The notes: generated from the sequence alone by a model not told the origin. A DNA stretch of 64,000 bases from Prorocentrum cordatum (GCA_963575745.1 CAUYUJ010008569.1:391612-455611), one strand, 5' to 3'; positions 10,277 through 21,560 are shown, counted from the stretch's first letter. Translations and numbers: made by a program.

Positions 10277-10431
10277 GGGAGGAGCGGGCCCGCCGCAAGG
10301 TGCTGAGCCCCGCCGCGCAGAAGGGCGGCCAACCGGGCTGCACGGAGAAGGGCGAGAACTGCCTCGAATCGAAGTGCTGCGCCGACCCCGAGGCCCAGTG
10401 CTTCATGAAGGACGGGCCCGGCGTCCGATGA
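10277..10431 (+). CDS. Candidate exon: N-terminal half of a cysteine-rich module
   Basis: The + frame reads QPGCTEKGENCLESKCCADP, then EAQCFMKDG, and reaches a TGA at 10429-10431. The pattern Cx5NCxxSKCCxDPxxxC(F/Y)xK matches 26349-26420 (PCNWLSENCNESKCCNDP...CYAKN) and 30348-30420. The module is cut just before the expected YWAxCLxxC half, so an exon boundary probably falls near KDG, before the TGA. I could not find the partner half downstream. The start is uncertain; upstream in-frame sequence is Arg-rich. Function is unknown; a disulphide-stabilised extracellular module is the natural guess. Confidence 0.55.
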
Positions 10432-10478
10432 TCTAATTAGCGGTGGGAGCTCAAGGGACGGGGCTCATTGCAAACGGG

Positions 10479-10545
10479 GGTCAGCCAGAGCAGCGGAGTC
10501 TGCAGGATCCTTCAAAGCCAGGGTCGCACTGGACCGGGCTTGGGC
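10479..10545. repeat. Short dispersed repeat (partner 62833-62897)
   Basis: Both sites share GGTCAGCCAGAGC, TGCAGGATCCT, GCCAGGG and a CACTG block in the same order. It may be the end of an undefined element. Confidence 0.45.
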
Positions 10546-10643
10546 GCAGGATCCTGTAGGATCTTGCAGAATTTTGCAAACATTGGTTGGCCTGGGTCTG
10601 GATTGACCGGGGTCAGTAGATCCCCGATAAGGGGAAAGAACAA

Positions 10644-10780
10644 CGACATAATCATGAATTGTCGGAGGTCCGCGCGGCGGCGCCTCCAGCGCCACCCCTG
10701 GCGCGTTCCGCGTGCCAGGGAGGGGGCCAGCGCCAATCCGGGAAACTTGCGTGAACCTGCGAAAGTCTATGTTTAGGTCG
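10644..10780. mobile_element. MITE family 1 copy, left arm internally deleted
   Basis: The core GGCGGCGCCTCC...GCGCCACCCCTGG and CGCGTTCCGCGTGCCAGG is followed by an arm ending ...TATGTTTAGGTCG. The left arm TCGGAGGTCCGCGCGG lacks the TTTCTTGGATC part. See the intact copy at 17852-18022. Confidence 0.7.
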
Positions 10781-10862
10781 TTGTTTGTTCCCCGATGATC
10801 GTCGGCGGCGTCTCAGAGGGGTTGGGAGCAACGGGCGGGGGATATCACAGCCCGGGCCATGT

Positions 10863-10870
10863 AGTACTAG

Positions 10871-10903
<33 letters not shown>

Positions 10904-11190
10904 CAGCAGCAGCAGTAGTGGTAGTGGTAGTGGTAGTGGTAGTGGTAGTGGTAGTGGTAGTGGTAGTGGTAGTGGTAGTGGTAGTGGTAGTGGTAGCGGT
11001 AGTGGTAGTGGTAGTGGTAGTGGTAGTAGTGGTGGTAGTAGTAGTAGTAGTAGTAGCAGTAGTAGTAGTAGCAGTAGTAGTAGTAGTAATAGTAGTTGTT
11101 CAGTAAGGGTGGTAAGCGTAGTAAGAGTAGTAGTAGTAGTAGTAGCAGCAGTAGTAGTAGTAGCAGCAGTAGTACGAGTAGCAATACTAG
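10863..11190. repeat. (GTA)n / (GTAGTG)n microsatellite
   Basis: About 330 bp of GTA and GTAGTG repeats, with GTC and GCA variants. The poly-Val, Ser-Gly or Tyr frames it opens are artefacts. Confidence 0.95.
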
Positions 11191-11629
11191 TCGTATGGGT
11201 ATGCTTCTTCTTATAAGTATGATTGATAGTATCTGCATGATTCCGAATCGTATGCTTAGTAGTGTTAGTGTTGGTACTTGTTTCAGTCGAATTGTTAGGA
11301 GTGCTGTTCTTACTACTGCTGATGGTATTAGTCGTTTTGGTGTTCGTCTCCATGGATTGTTATTATTGTTAGCAGTCATAGTCTTCGTCGTCTTCTTGGC
11401 ATTAGTAGTATCTATAATACGAGTAGTAACATGTGAAAGTATGATCCTGGTTCATAGTATGTCCATCATTAGTTCTGGGTTTAAGGCGCGTCTTCATATT
11501 ATCTTTTTGTCGCAATACTAGTATTAGCAGCATGCTTATTCGCATTCGTGCTATTAGTACTTCCCTCCTCCCCGTAAGTGTTACAGCTAAGAGTATGTGA
11601 CGTGGGTTATTTCTCATAGTCATGCTCAT

Positions 11630-11661
<32 letters not shown>

Positions 11662-12375
11662 GCATCATCATCATCATCATCATCATCACCAGCCTCATCC
11701 TGTTCCTTCTCCCCCTCATGTTCCTCCTCAGATTCATCCTCCTACTCATTTCTCCTCCCTTCCGCTCAATCAAAACAATAAGGCATCCGATCCGTCAGAA
11801 GCAACAACGAACCCTTATAGTAATCGACATGTTCACCCCCAAACAAAGACGATCGATGCAAGAAAAACTGCACCAATTGGCTCTGCGCAATCCAAAACCA
11901 TTAGAAAGCCCATGTCATGAAAAACAAAAAAGAACGCGCAACCAAGCATCATAACAAATCCATATTACCAAAAAAAATCAGAAAATACTTGGGGCCCACG
12001 AGCCCTGGGAAAGCACCCAAAAAAGGCAACCACCAAAAAACAAAAAAACGTGGGGCGTCAAAAATACAATGTGTTTCGTGTCTTCGGGCTTCCTCTGGGC
12101 CCCTCCAGCCCAGATCCGCTCGGGCAGCCTCAAGGCACGAGAATGATGTATGTCGATGATGATCCCGCTTTTTCTTGTTTTCTTGAGTACCTTCACAAGG
12201 TTCCTGGACCCAAGACGTTTTCTTATTGTGTTTGATCGTATGGATGTGTGATTGCGTATGATCGCAAGGTAGTCATTGTGGAGGTTTGTTTTTCCATTGC
12301 ACGGGCCACCTCCCCACTACCCCGCCGTACCCCAAGTCTCCGTCCTGACATGTGAAGCGAATGGGCGGAGGAGGA
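11191..12375. other. AT-richer non-coding stretch with a (CAT)n tract at 11629-11691
   Basis: From 11200 to 11600 the sequence is a degraded trinucleotide mix (AGT/TAG/ATT). A (CAT)n run follows, then A-rich sequence at 11760-12060. I see no gene. Confidence 0.6.
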
Positions 12376-12379
12376 GAAG

Positions 12380-12469
12380 GACGGATGACGATGACGATGA
12401 TGATGATGATGATGATGATGATGATCATGCTCATGCTAATGATTGGAATGATGTTTATGACGATGATGG

Positions 12470-12524
<55 letters not shown>

Positions 12525-13285
12525 CCTGATGATCCTGATGATCCTGATGATCCTGATGGCGATGATGACGATGACGAGGACGAGCACGAGGAGGCGTCAC
12601 GACGATGATAGTAACGATGAAGAGGAGGATGGGGAGGGGGAGCGACAATGATGATAGCGATGATGATGTGGAGGAGGAGAAGGAGGAGGAGGAGGAATGA
12701 AGATGATGACGACGATGAGGACGACGGGGATGGGCCAGGGTGATGATGCTGAGGATGAGGAGGATGTGTGATGAGGATGGTGGCGGGGATAATGACGTGT
12801 GATGAGGATGTTGATGAGGATGATGACGATGACGATGGTTATGATGGTGATGATGATGATTGTGAAGAGGAGGATGGAGAGGACAGATGATGACGACGAT
12901 GATGACGATGGTGGTGATGATGATGATCTGGATGATGATGACGAGGAGGGACGATCATGATGAGGAGGAGGCGGAAGATTTGGAGGAGACGGGATGACGA
13001 TGCGAATGATGATGGTGAGGCGGCGGTGGAGGAGGTGGGCGACGATGATGCCGTATAATGATGAGGAGGAGGAGGAAGAGGAGGAGGAGGCAGGGGAAGG
13101 ATGATGATAACGATGGTGTTGATGATGACGATGGTGTGGAGGAGGAAGAGGAGGGATGATGATCTTGTTGATGATGAGGAGGAGGAGGGATGATGATGAG
13201 GAGGAGTATTTGGAGGAGGAGGGATGACGATGACGATGGTGGTGAGGAGGAGGACGACGACGACGAGAAAGACCAGGGGTAGGAA
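12380..13285. repeat. (GAT)n tract grading into degenerate GGA/GAT sequence
   Basis: GAT repeats at 12380-12590 include a GATCCT variant run. About 700 bp of mixed GATGATGAGGAGG follow. Asp/Met/His/Ser frames from this are not genes. Confidence 0.9.
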
Positions 13286-13289
13286 GAGG

Positions 13290-13640
13290 AGAATGAGATG
13301 GGGATGAGGAAGTCTACCAGATAATGTTCCCTGACGAAGTTCAACAGGACCACGAGGCCTTTACCCACGGCTTGTGTGAGAACTTAAGAGAGATAGGGTT
13401 GACCCCAAATGAAAAACAGTCAACGCCAGCTGGAAGCCTTGGGGCATTCGGCAAGGTTGCAACCAAGGGCACGACTGTTGCCCCTCTTCTGAACAAAGGC
13501 ATAGAAAAAGATACGTAGCGTGTCGAATAGTGGATTCCCCACGCTGCTCTCCCGCTTGCAGCAGGTGACAAGCTCAGCAGAAACGTGCCAGCATATGAGT
13601 CATCGCTTAGATGCACCCGCGATCGTTGGCATAATGAGGC
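13290..13640. other. Island of normal-complexity sequence, possible coding remnant
   Basis: Between purine-rich and CTC tracts, the + strand reads FPDEVQQDHEAFTHGLCENL, then REIGLTPNEKQSTPAG, through to TAG near 13516. The DxxxxLxxxGLxxNxxK pattern recalls the helix after an RT catalytic motif, but no YxDD or other RT motif is present. The - strand is also open. Confidence 0.25.
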
Positions 13641-13650
13641 AAGCGCAAGA

Positions 13651-13797
13651 CTTATCCTCCTCCTCCTCCTCCTCCTCGTCCTCCTCCTCCTCCTCCTCCT
13701 CCTCTTCCTCCTCCTCCTCCTCCTCCTCCTCCTCCTCCTCCTCCTCCTCCTCCTCCTCCTCCTCCTCCTCCCCCCTCCCCCCCCTCCTCCTCCTCCT
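13651..13797. repeat. (CTC)n microsatellite
   Basis: About 145 bp of almost pure CTC. Confidence 0.95.
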
Positions 13798-13854
13798 ATG
13801 GTTTGTTGTTCAGCAGGGCCCAGAGCTGAGCGGGATGCCATTTCGATGTCGACT

Positions 13855-14470
13855 TCGCTTCAGGCGCGACGCCTTCGATTCCGACTCCGATCCCAAGGCT
13901 GCGTGCGATTTCGATTCGGTCCGATTGGGCGCTCGTGCTCCGATTCCGTCCGATCCGATATTTGGCCGATTCGAATCAGAGTTTTAAAAACAGCGGTGTT
14001 TTGTAGCGCATTTTCCGCGGACGTCGGTGTCGAGGACGACAGCTGAAGCGCGCGGGGTGAGTGAGGCGGTGGGTGGTTTCCGCGACAGGTGGGCGCGGCA
14101 GGGTGGGTTCGGCGCCTGCTGAGTTCCGATCCGGGGGTGTTCGGCACGGCGAGGTGGGCGCCTGGCGAGCGGGGTGAACAATGATTTGTTTGTCCTTCTC
14201 TCTCTTTCTCTTTTTTGTTTATCTCTCTCTCTCTCTGTTTCTCTCTCATTTTCTCTCTCTCTCTCTATGTAAATGTGTGTGTCTGAATGTACGAATGAAT
14301 ACATTTGTGTATATATCCCGTCCTCTCTTCCTTCTTCCCCCCGCTCTCTTCCTGTCAGCTCACGTCGGCGTCGGCGTCGTCGCCGCCGCCGCCCTGTGTA
14401 TCTGCCGCTCTGTGGAGCGCGCGTTTTGACTCCGTCCGAGCCGATATTTGGCCGATCCGAGTCATAGTTT
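13855..14470. repeat. Degenerate CCGATT repeats with a (CT)n tract
   Basis: TCCGATTCC, GATTCGGTCCGATT and CCGATATTTGGCCGATTCGA words at 13860-13980 recur at 14423-14468 as GAGCCGATATTTGGCCGATC. CT repeats lie at about 14195-14265. Related words recur at 51070-51130. Confidence 0.6.
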
Positions 14471-14779
14471 TAGATATGATTGACGGGGGGCCTGGCGAGT
14501 CTGACGCCGCGTGGGATTGGCCCCAGACGATTTCTGCCGTTTTGAATCACAGCGGCGTTTCGTAGCGAGTGCTTCGCGCGGGGCCGCGTGGGCGTTTCTT
14601 TTTCACACTGGTCATGGAGTCGCTTGGGGCCGCACCGCAAACTGAGGTTTTCTTCCATTATCTCCCTCTTCCTGCTCCGCTTTCTTCTTTGTCGGCGTCG
14701 TCGTCGTCGCCGCCGCCGTCACCGCGCTGCGTTTTCGGCACTCTTTGCGCGCGCCTTTCCCGAAGAGGACGCAAAGGAG

Positions 14780-14875
14780 GACGAAGAGGCGGAGCAGGAG
14801 GACGAGGAGGAGGATGGCAAGGAGGAGGAGGAGGTAGAGGTGGAGGAGGAGGAAGTGGAGGAGGGAGGAGGAGAA
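14780..14875. repeat. (GGA)n tract
   Basis: GGAGGACGAGGAGGAGG-type purine tract directly before the GGGTGAGTT minisatellite. Confidence 0.8.
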
Positions 14876-14879
14876 CGGC

Positions 14880-15575
14880 GCCAGGTGACAGGTGGTGGGC
14901 GAGTCAGGCGCCGGGTGAGTTCAGTTCCGAGCGAAGTGGGGAACGGGAGAGCGAGGCGCCAGGTGAGCTTGGCGCAGACGCCGGGCGAGTCGGGCGCTGG
15001 GTGAGCTGGGCGCTGAGCGGGTGAGGGCTGGGCAAGAGGAGCGCCAGGCATGCGAGGCGCAGGGCGACTGAGGGGCCGGGTGGGTTGGGCAGCTCACGAG
15101 GTCAGCACTGGGCGAAGGAGGCACCCGCTTGGTGAGTGAGGCGATTGGTGTTTTAAGCATCGGGTGAGTCAGCGACCGGGTGAGTCAGCAACCAAGTGGT
15201 TCAGCGCCGGGTGAGTTAGGCACCAGGCGCGCCGGGTGAGTTAGGCATCGGGGGAGTTTCACAACGGGTGAGTTAGCGGCAGGGTGAGCTCGCGACAGGG
15301 TGAGTCAGCGACCGGGTGAGTTAGGCACTGGGTGAGTTAGGCACTTCGTGAATTTGGCTGGTTGGGTTAGGCACCTGGTGAGTTTGGCCCCGGGTGAGTT
15401 GGGCACTGGGTGTTTTAGCGACCCGGACAGTTAGCGATTGGAAGAGTTAAGCACCGGGTGAGTTAGGCGCCAGGTGAGTTCAGGCCAGGCGAGTTAAACA
15501 TTGGGTGCGGTGGGCGCGGGGTGAGTTAAGGCCGGGTGACTTAAGCACCGGGTGAGTTAAGGTTTGGTGTGTTGC
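14880..15575. repeat. Degenerate ~20-bp minisatellite (GGGTGAGTTAGGCACC)
   Basis: More than 25 irregular copies of CCGGGTGAGTTAGGCA with CAGG, GCGA and TTTGG variants. Spacing varies from about 16 to 24 bp. No coding sense. Confidence 0.85.
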
Positions 15576-15659
15576 TTGGGTTCGTCTCCACAACGGCGGA
15601 ATTCTTCTAGCGTTTTCTGATCAGTCATGGGTTCGCACGTTCTCAAAAACAGCGGCTCT

Positions 15660-16010
15660 TTGTGGTGGTGGTGGAGGAGGAGGAGGACGGGGAGGAGGAT
15701 GGTCTCAGGAGTTGTTCTAATAGGCTCCAAGGATTTGTCAGACGCTGTACAGGAAGCCGAGCGAAGCTATTGGGAGGAGGAGGGGAGGATGGGATGGAAG
15801 GAGAGGAGGGGGGAGGGGCAGGGAGAGGGATCCTCAGTCCGCGCCGCCCTGACTGCCTCCAGAGGGATGTCTGTGCGCAGCTGTGTGCCAGCCAGGCAGA
15901 CGGAGGAGGATGAGGACGACGACGACAAAGACAAAGACAAAGACAAAGACAGACAAGGACAAAGACGACAGCAAAGACGACGACAAAGACAAAGACGTCG
16001 ACAAAGAAGA

Positions 16011-16057
<47 letters not shown>
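15660..16057. repeat. GGA-rich sequence, then (GACAAA)n and (GAC)n, cut by the gap
   Basis: GGA-rich 15660-15830, a mixed segment, AAAGAC repeats at 15925-15960, and pure GAC from about 16013 into the gap. The repeat probably caused the assembly break. Confidence 0.85.
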
Positions 16058-16157
16058 NNNNNNNNNNNNNNNNNNNNNNNNNNNNNNNNNNNNNNNNNNN
16101 NNNNNNNNNNNNNNNNNNNNNNNNNNNNNNNNNNNNNNNNNNNNNNNNNNNNNNNNN
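16058..16157. other. Assembly gap (100 N)
   Basis: Exactly 100 unknown bases between a (GAC)n tract and a 104-bp minisatellite. The round number suggests a scaffold gap of unknown true size. Confidence 0.97.
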
Positions 16158-16159
16158 AC

Positions 16160-16890
16160 AAGTTTGCGCAGGACCGCAAGCCCCCCAGGGGGCGGCGAAG
16201 TCCCGAGGTGATCCGCGTGGGACGTACCTCCGCTGAGCCTCCCAGGAGCCCACGAAAGTGGCGACAATTGCGCAGATCGCAAGCCCCCCAAGGGGCGGCG
16301 AGGTCCCGAGGTGATCGGCGTGGGACGTACCTCCGCTGGGCCTCCCAGGAGCCCACGAAAGTGGCGACAGTTGCGCAGATCGCAAGCCCCCCAGGGGGCG
16401 GCGAGGTCCCGAGGTGGTCCGCGTGGGACCCACCTCCGCTGGGCCTCCCAGGAGCACACGAAAGTCGCGACAGTTGCACAGATCGCAAGCCCCCCAGGGG
16501 GCGGCGAGGTCCCTAGGTGGTCCGCGTGGGACCCACCTCCGCTGGGCCTCCCAGGAGCACACGAAAGTGGCGACAGTTGCGCAGATCGCAAGCACCCCAG
16601 GGGGCGGCGAGGTCCCGATGACGTACCTCCGCTGGGCCTCCCAGGAGCCCACTAAAGTGGCGACAGTTGCGCAGATCGCAAGCCCCCCAGGGGGCGGCGA
16701 GGTCCCGAGGTGGTCCGCGTGGGACCCACCTCCGCTGGGCCTCCCAGGAGCCCACGAAAGTGGCGACAGTTGTGCAGATCGCAAGCCCCCCAGGGGGCGG
16801 CGAGGTCGCGAGGTAGTCCGCGTGGGACCCACCTCCGCTGGGCCTCCCAGGAGCCCACGAAAGTGGCGACAGTTGCGCAGATCGCAGACG
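16160..16890. repeat. ~104-bp minisatellite, about 7 units
   Basis: The marker CAAGCCCCCCAGGGGGCGGC recurs at about 16180, 16284, 16388, 16492, 16590, 16684 and 16788. One unit lacks roughly 10 bp. Each unit has CCCCCAGGGGG, a local palindrome. Frames are open on both strands because 104-bp copies stay similar, but they cycle through all phases and are not taken as protein. Confidence 0.93.
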
Positions 16891-16914
16891 GCACGATTGA
16901 AGAGGAGAAGGGAA

Positions 16915-17030
16915 CACAGGAAACAGGAGAGAAGGAGGAGAGGAGGAGGAGGAGAGGAGGAGGAGGAGGAGGTGGAGACCACACTGCTCTTTTCAAAACG
17001 AGTACCCAACACAGGAGGGTTGGGAAAAAC
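16915..17030. repeat. (GGA)n tract followed by a short hairpin signature
   Basis: GGA repeats, then TTTTCAAAACGAGTACCCAA and CACAGGAGGGTTGGG. CCCAAC and GTTGGG can pair. Near-identical signatures follow the arrays at 46.2 and 48.1 kb. Confidence 0.75.
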
Positions 17031-17132
17031 GCGGAGGTCCGGGGGGATTTCTCGGATCCACGCTGGACCTCCCTGGCGGCGCCTCCGGCGCCGCCCCATG
17101 GTGCGTTCCGCGCGCCAGGGAGGGGGAGTGAC
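17031..17132. mobile_element. MITE family 1 copy, right arm missing
   Basis: GCGGAGGTCCG...GATTTCTCGGATCCACGCTGG, core, then CGCGCCAGGGAGGGGG. The complementary right arm is absent. Confidence 0.75.
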
Positions 17133-17850
17133 CCTCGAATGCCCTTCATTCTGGCCGGCGGAGGGTCTCGTGTTCTTGAAGGACGCTTTTCTGTCCTGGG
17201 TTCGGCTGCCGCTGCCCTGCTGCGCCCGCGTCGACAAGCAGCGCGTGCCGTGTTCAAGACGTGCGTGCTGGCACGCTGCGCATTGGCTCGGCACGTGCCG
17301 GTCCACGTGATAGCGAACGTGCCGCGCCGAGCGTACGCTCTCAGCCTGCGCGTTGCGCCTCCGCGTCAGCGCGCTGCGTGCTGCGCGTCGCGCATCGGGG
17401 CAGCTCGGGGCTCTGGAGCCGCCAGACCTCGAAGGCCCCCAGCCTGCCCCAGTCCAATGTCGTCCCGGCCCGGGCGCCGTCTGGCTCCAATTGGCCGGGG
17501 CTGCTCGGAGGGCCCTCCCGAGAGGCCCCCTCCGACGAGGCCCTTGCCCTCCCCCTGGCCCTTTCGGCGAGGCCACCCCGCCTGCGCCCCGCCCTCCGCC
17601 CTCCGCCCCCCTCGGTGCTCGCCGCGAGGAGGAAGAGAAACATGGCCGACGCGGCCTGGGGCCTCGCAGGGGCGTTCGTCGATGACAAGGGGGGGGGACA
17701 TCATGGCGGGGGCCATGATATCTCTCCAGGCTTAATGGCGCCTCTTCTTATTTCAATACGTCCCTGGCCCCCCCTCCCTTGGCCGCGCACATGCCGCTGG
17801 CCATGATTTACGCCCCCCCCCGACGCCCCCCTCTTGGCCAGCCCTGAGAT
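17133..17850. other. GC-rich stretch, no supported gene
   Basis: Several Arg/Ala/Pro-rich frames. One short segment near 17640 reads MADAAWGLAGAFVDDKGGG, but nothing extends it. Left unassigned. Confidence 0.35.
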
Positions 17851-17851
17851 A

Positions 17852-18022
17852 ACGGCATAAACACAAAAGTTCTGGTGCTCCGCGCAAATTTCTTGGATCT
17901 GCGCTGGAGCGCCCTGGCGGCGCCTCCGGCGCCGCCCCTGGCGCGCTCCGCGCGCCAGGGAGGGGGGTCCAGCTCAGATCCAAGAAATCCGCGCGGACCG
18001 CCAAAAGTTTCTGTTCATGCCG
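17852..18022. mobile_element. MITE family 1, best intact copy (~57-bp inverted repeats)
   Basis: The ends CGGCATAAACA and TGTTCATGCCG pair. Inside them the arms TCTTGGATCTGCGCTGGA and CCAGCTCAGATCCAAGA also pair. The centre is a second GC hairpin (GGCGGCGCCTCCGGCGCCGCC, then TGGCGCGCTCCGCGCGCCA). The whole 171 bp can fold into one long hairpin. It has no ORF, so it would need a transposase in trans. Confidence 0.85.
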
Positions 18023-18094
18023 TGCTTTGTTCCTCTAGCTCGGTAGCTGATCAAGTCATGTCGGCCACGCGCACAAGGGGGGGCAGGGGGAGGG

Positions 18095-18205
18095 AGGGAG
18101 GCTTCTTAAGAGCAATCCCTGCTTCATAGAAGGCGCGGGCGCGCCTTCTAAGAAGCGGCCGCGCCTTCTGAGAAGCAGCCTCCTTCTAAGAAGCCTTTCC
18201 AGCTC
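18095..18205. repeat. CTTCTAAGAAGC-rich foldback sequence
   Basis: GGCTTCTTAAGAGC and three variants of CTTCTAAGAAGC within 100 bp. Related sequence recurs at about 58205-58305. Confidence 0.5.
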
Positions 18206-18309
18206 CCCCTACCCCCGTGTTCGCGCCGCCAATCATGGGACCCTTGCATGCCCTCGCAACTCCGTCCTTACAAGGCGCACACGCGTGCGCTGGCGTCTGA
18301 TTGTCGATG

Positions 18310-18580
18310 AGAGAGCGCCGATCTAGCGTCGATCTGGCGTCGACTTCGCGTCGATCTAGCGTCGGTTAGCGTCGATTTCGCAAGAGCCAGCAAGATGGCA
18401 TGGGAGGCTCCCATGAGTTGCCACAGAAGGGGTGGGCCAGGGGCGCCCCCCTGTCTTCGAGGGCCTGTGCTGGCCTGTGCTGGCCTTCAGCTCGCGTTGG
18501 AGCGTCTCCGGAGATTTGCGGATCTAGACTGCCTGGATTTGTGTGTGTGTATATATATATATATATATGTGTGTGTGGAG
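18310..18580. repeat. CGTCGATCTAG short repeats and a (TA)n tract
   Basis: Five CGTCGA(T/C)(C/T)T words at 18315-18378. A GTGTGTATATATATATATAT run at about 18541-18575. Confidence 0.6.
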
Positions 18581-18679
18581 TTGTGCCTCGCTTTGTCTTG
18601 CCTGATCCCCGCAAGTCGACCAGAGAGACGCCGCCAAGCCCCAAGAGTTCCGGGGGGGCGCGCGCGGTAATCCTGACGG

Positions 18680-19505
18680 CCCGCAGAAAGTCCGAAGAGG
18701 TTTTCGAGAAGCTCTTTGGAGTCTCCCCCCAGGATTCCACAAAGACTTTCAGGAGAATCCTGCGGAGCACTGAGGACTCCCGGGGGATCCGAAGGAACCT
18801 TGAGAAGTCCTGAGGAACAGTGAGGACCCAAGCGGAATCAGAAAGAAGCCTGAGGAGACCTAAGGAACCTTGAATACCCCTATGAATTCTTAACGAAAGC
18901 CTGCGGCATCCTTAGAGATTAGGAGCAGCCGACGAATGCTGAGAAACTACGCGGAATCCTGAGGACCCCGAGGGAATCCTGAGGAATCTCGAGGGTGCCT
19001 GAGGAGTCGTGAGGAACCTAAGAAACCTTGAGGACCCCTGAGGAATCCTGACGAAGCTTGAGGCACCCAAAAAGAATTCGAAGGGCGCCTTAGGAATCCT
19101 GAAAAATTCTAAGGAAGCCTTTCGAAGGCTTCCCAGAAGCTTCCCAGAAGCTTCCCAGAAGCTTCCCAGAGGCTTCTCAAAGGCTTCTCAGAGGAGTCTC
19201 CGAGGCTTCCCCGAGGCTTCTCCGAGGCTTCCCAGAGGCTTCTCCGAAGCTTACACAAGCTTTTCAGTGCCTCCTCCGAGGCTTTCCAGATGCTTCCCAT
19301 AGGCTTCTTCGAGGATACTCCGAGGCTTCTCCGAGGCTTCCCAGGGGATTTGCCGACGCTTCTCCGAGGCTTCTCCGAGGTTTCCCAGACGCTTCTCCGA
19401 GGCTTCCCCGCGGCCTCCCAGAGGCTTCTCCGAAGCTTCCCCGCGGCTTCCCCGAGGCTTCTCCGAAGCTTCTCCGAAGCTTCACCGAGGCTTCTCCAAC
19501 GCGTG
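18680..19505. repeat. Degenerate 10-12-bp repeats: GAATCCTGAGG, then GAGGCTTCTCC
   Basis: 18680-19110 is built from GAATCCTGAGGAACC-like words. 19115-19505 is built from CCCAGAGGCTTCTCCGAGGC-like words in about 11-12-bp steps. Confidence 0.85.
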
Positions 19506-19539
19506 TCCACGGCTTCTGCTCTTGAGTTCTCATCAGGGG

Positions 19540-19890
19540 CCTTTCAGAGGCTCTTCGGAGCCCAGAGGTTTCTTCTGAGCCCTTCTTGTCAGCGGCCAGT
19601 CGCAGACCTTTTCAAAGGCCCTTCAGAGGCGCTTCACAGGCCTCTCTGAGGCTCTTCCGATGTTTTTTTGTCATGTGTGTTCTCCCAGAGGTTCTTCAGA
19701 AGCTCTTCAGTGGCTTTTCGGAAGCTCTTCAGAAGCTCTGCAGAGGCTGTTCAGAGGCCCTTCAGGGACCCTCCAGACCTGCCCTGCAGAAGCCCTGCAG
19801 GGGCCCTCCAGACGTCGCCGTTAAGAAGCCTTTGTTTTCAGAGAGGCCCTTCAGAAGCCCTGCAGAGGCCATTTGAGAGGTTCTTCAGGG
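19540..19890. repeat. 12-bp repeat array (TTCAGAGGCTCT), block 1
   Basis: CTTCAGAGGCTCTTCAGAAG words with point changes. The same repeat fills 20860-21560. Confidence 0.85.
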
Positions 19891-20079
19891 GTTGGTTCTT
19901 CAGAGGTTACTCAATCGCTTCGCTCACTCCGCTGGCCCATGCTGCCTCGCCGCTGTCGTTTGCCGGGGTGTTGTTGTCAATGCGGTGCGGTTGGGCGGCT
20001 GCCATTTTTCGGAGGCGGTGGGTGGCGGGTCAGAGGCCTCACGGATGTTGGTTGGGCTCTCGTGGTTGGCCTCTCAGGG

Positions 20080-20720
20080 GCATTTGGGAGGCAGGTTTGA
20101 GGCCTCTTGGGGGCCGTGTTGGGGCATCTTGGGGCCTCTTGGGGGCCTTTTGGGGCTTCTTGGGGTGCCTTTTGGAGGCCTCTTGGGGCCTCTTGGGGCC
20201 TCTTGGGGCCTCCTGGGGGCCTCTTGGGGCTGAAGGCTGGACATTTCGGTTCCTCGTCCCCTTCTTGGACCCCTCTTGGGGCCGTTTTGGGGCTCTCCTG
20301 GGGGCCATCTCGGGCCGTCGTCTTGGTGCCCTCTTGGAGGCTTCGTGGGCCGCCTTGGGGCGGTCTTGGAAGCCTCTTGGGCCGTCTTGGAGCGCCGGTA
20401 AGCCGAAAAGGCGAGAGCGCCAAAAACCGTCAGAAATTGCAGGAATATCACTAATGTCTGCCTCTGTGGGCCCTCTTGGGAGCTCTCTTGGAGGCCTCTT
20501 GGAGCGTCTTGAAGGCGCTTTGGGCTGTCTGGAGGCAATCCTTGGCGTCTTGGATCGCACTTGGACCGTCTCGGACCATGTTGAGATCTCTTGGAGGCCA
20601 CTTGAAGCGCTCCTCGAGCGCTCTTGGGAGCCTGCCGGGACCTGCCCGGGACCCGTCCGGGACCTGGTTGGGGGTTGGTCGGGGGTTGGCCAGGGGTTGG
20701 CCAGGACTTGCAGGGGTATT
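20080..20720. repeat. 10-bp repeat array (CTCTTGGGGC)
   Basis: CTTGGGGCCTCTTGGGGCC words at near 10-bp steps, decaying towards 20.7 kb. The reverse-complement sense appears at 24030-24460. Confidence 0.88.
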
Positions 20721-20859
20721 TTTCGTTTAGGGACCCCCAGGAGCGGCCCCGCGCGCGCGAACTAGAACTATTGTTAATCAGTTACGGGAGATCTTAGCAC
20801 GCCCTTGGCCCGTTGGGCTGGCGAATTCAGAGACCGTTTCAGGTGCTTGTTGTTCAGGG

Positions 20860-21560
20860 GCTCGCCACAGGCTTTTCAGAGGCTCTTCAGAAGCCCTTCA
20901 GGAGCTCTTCAGAAGCTTTGCAGAGGCTCTTGAGAAGCCCTTTGAAAGGCCCTCCAGGAGCCCTTCAGGAGCCCTGTAGCGGCCCTTCAGAGGCCCTCCA
21001 GAAGCCTTTCAGAGGCCCGTCAGAAGCTCTTCAGAGACCCTTCAGAGGCCAGAGGCCCTTCAGGTGCTCTTCTGCGGGTTTTTTTTCAGGGGCTCCGCAG
21101 ATGATCTTCAGAGGCTCCTCAGAGGCTCTTCAGAGGCCGTTGAGAGGCTCTTCAGATGTTCTTCGAAGGTTTTCAAAAGGCCCTGCAGAAGCTTCCCAAA
21201 GGCTCGTCAAAAGATTTCAAAGGTTCTGCTGAGGCTCTTCAAAGGCTTTCAAAGGCCTGGCAGAGGTTGACAAAAGCTTTCAAAAGGTTTAAAAGGTTTT
21301 GCAGAGGCTTCTAACAGCTTTTCAACAGCTCGACAGAGGCTCCTCAGAGGCTCAGCGAAGGCTATTCCGAGGCTCTTGAGAAGATCTTTAGAGGCTCCTC
21401 ACAGTCTCTTCGAAGGCTCTCGAGAGGCTCTTCACAAGCTTTTGCAAGGCTCTTCAGAGGTTCATCAGAAGCTCTTCACATGCTCTTCAGAGAGTCTCCA
21501 GAGGCTCTTCAGAAGTTCTCAAAGGCTTTGAGAGGCCCTTCAGATGCCTCTCGGAGGCGG
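20860..21560. repeat. 12-bp repeat array (TTCAGAGGCTCT), block 2
   Basis: About 55 degenerate units; drifts to TTCAAAGGC variants near 21200-21300. Confidence 0.88.

Noticed and set aside
13324-13518. Possible RT helix (EAFTHGLCENLREIGLTPNE)
   Set aside because: No catalytic motif or second domain nearby; one weak pattern is not enough.
15834-17576. 580-codon minus-strand frame crossing the N gap and the 104-bp array
   Set aside because: Passes through unknown bases and repeat units; no protein-like signal.
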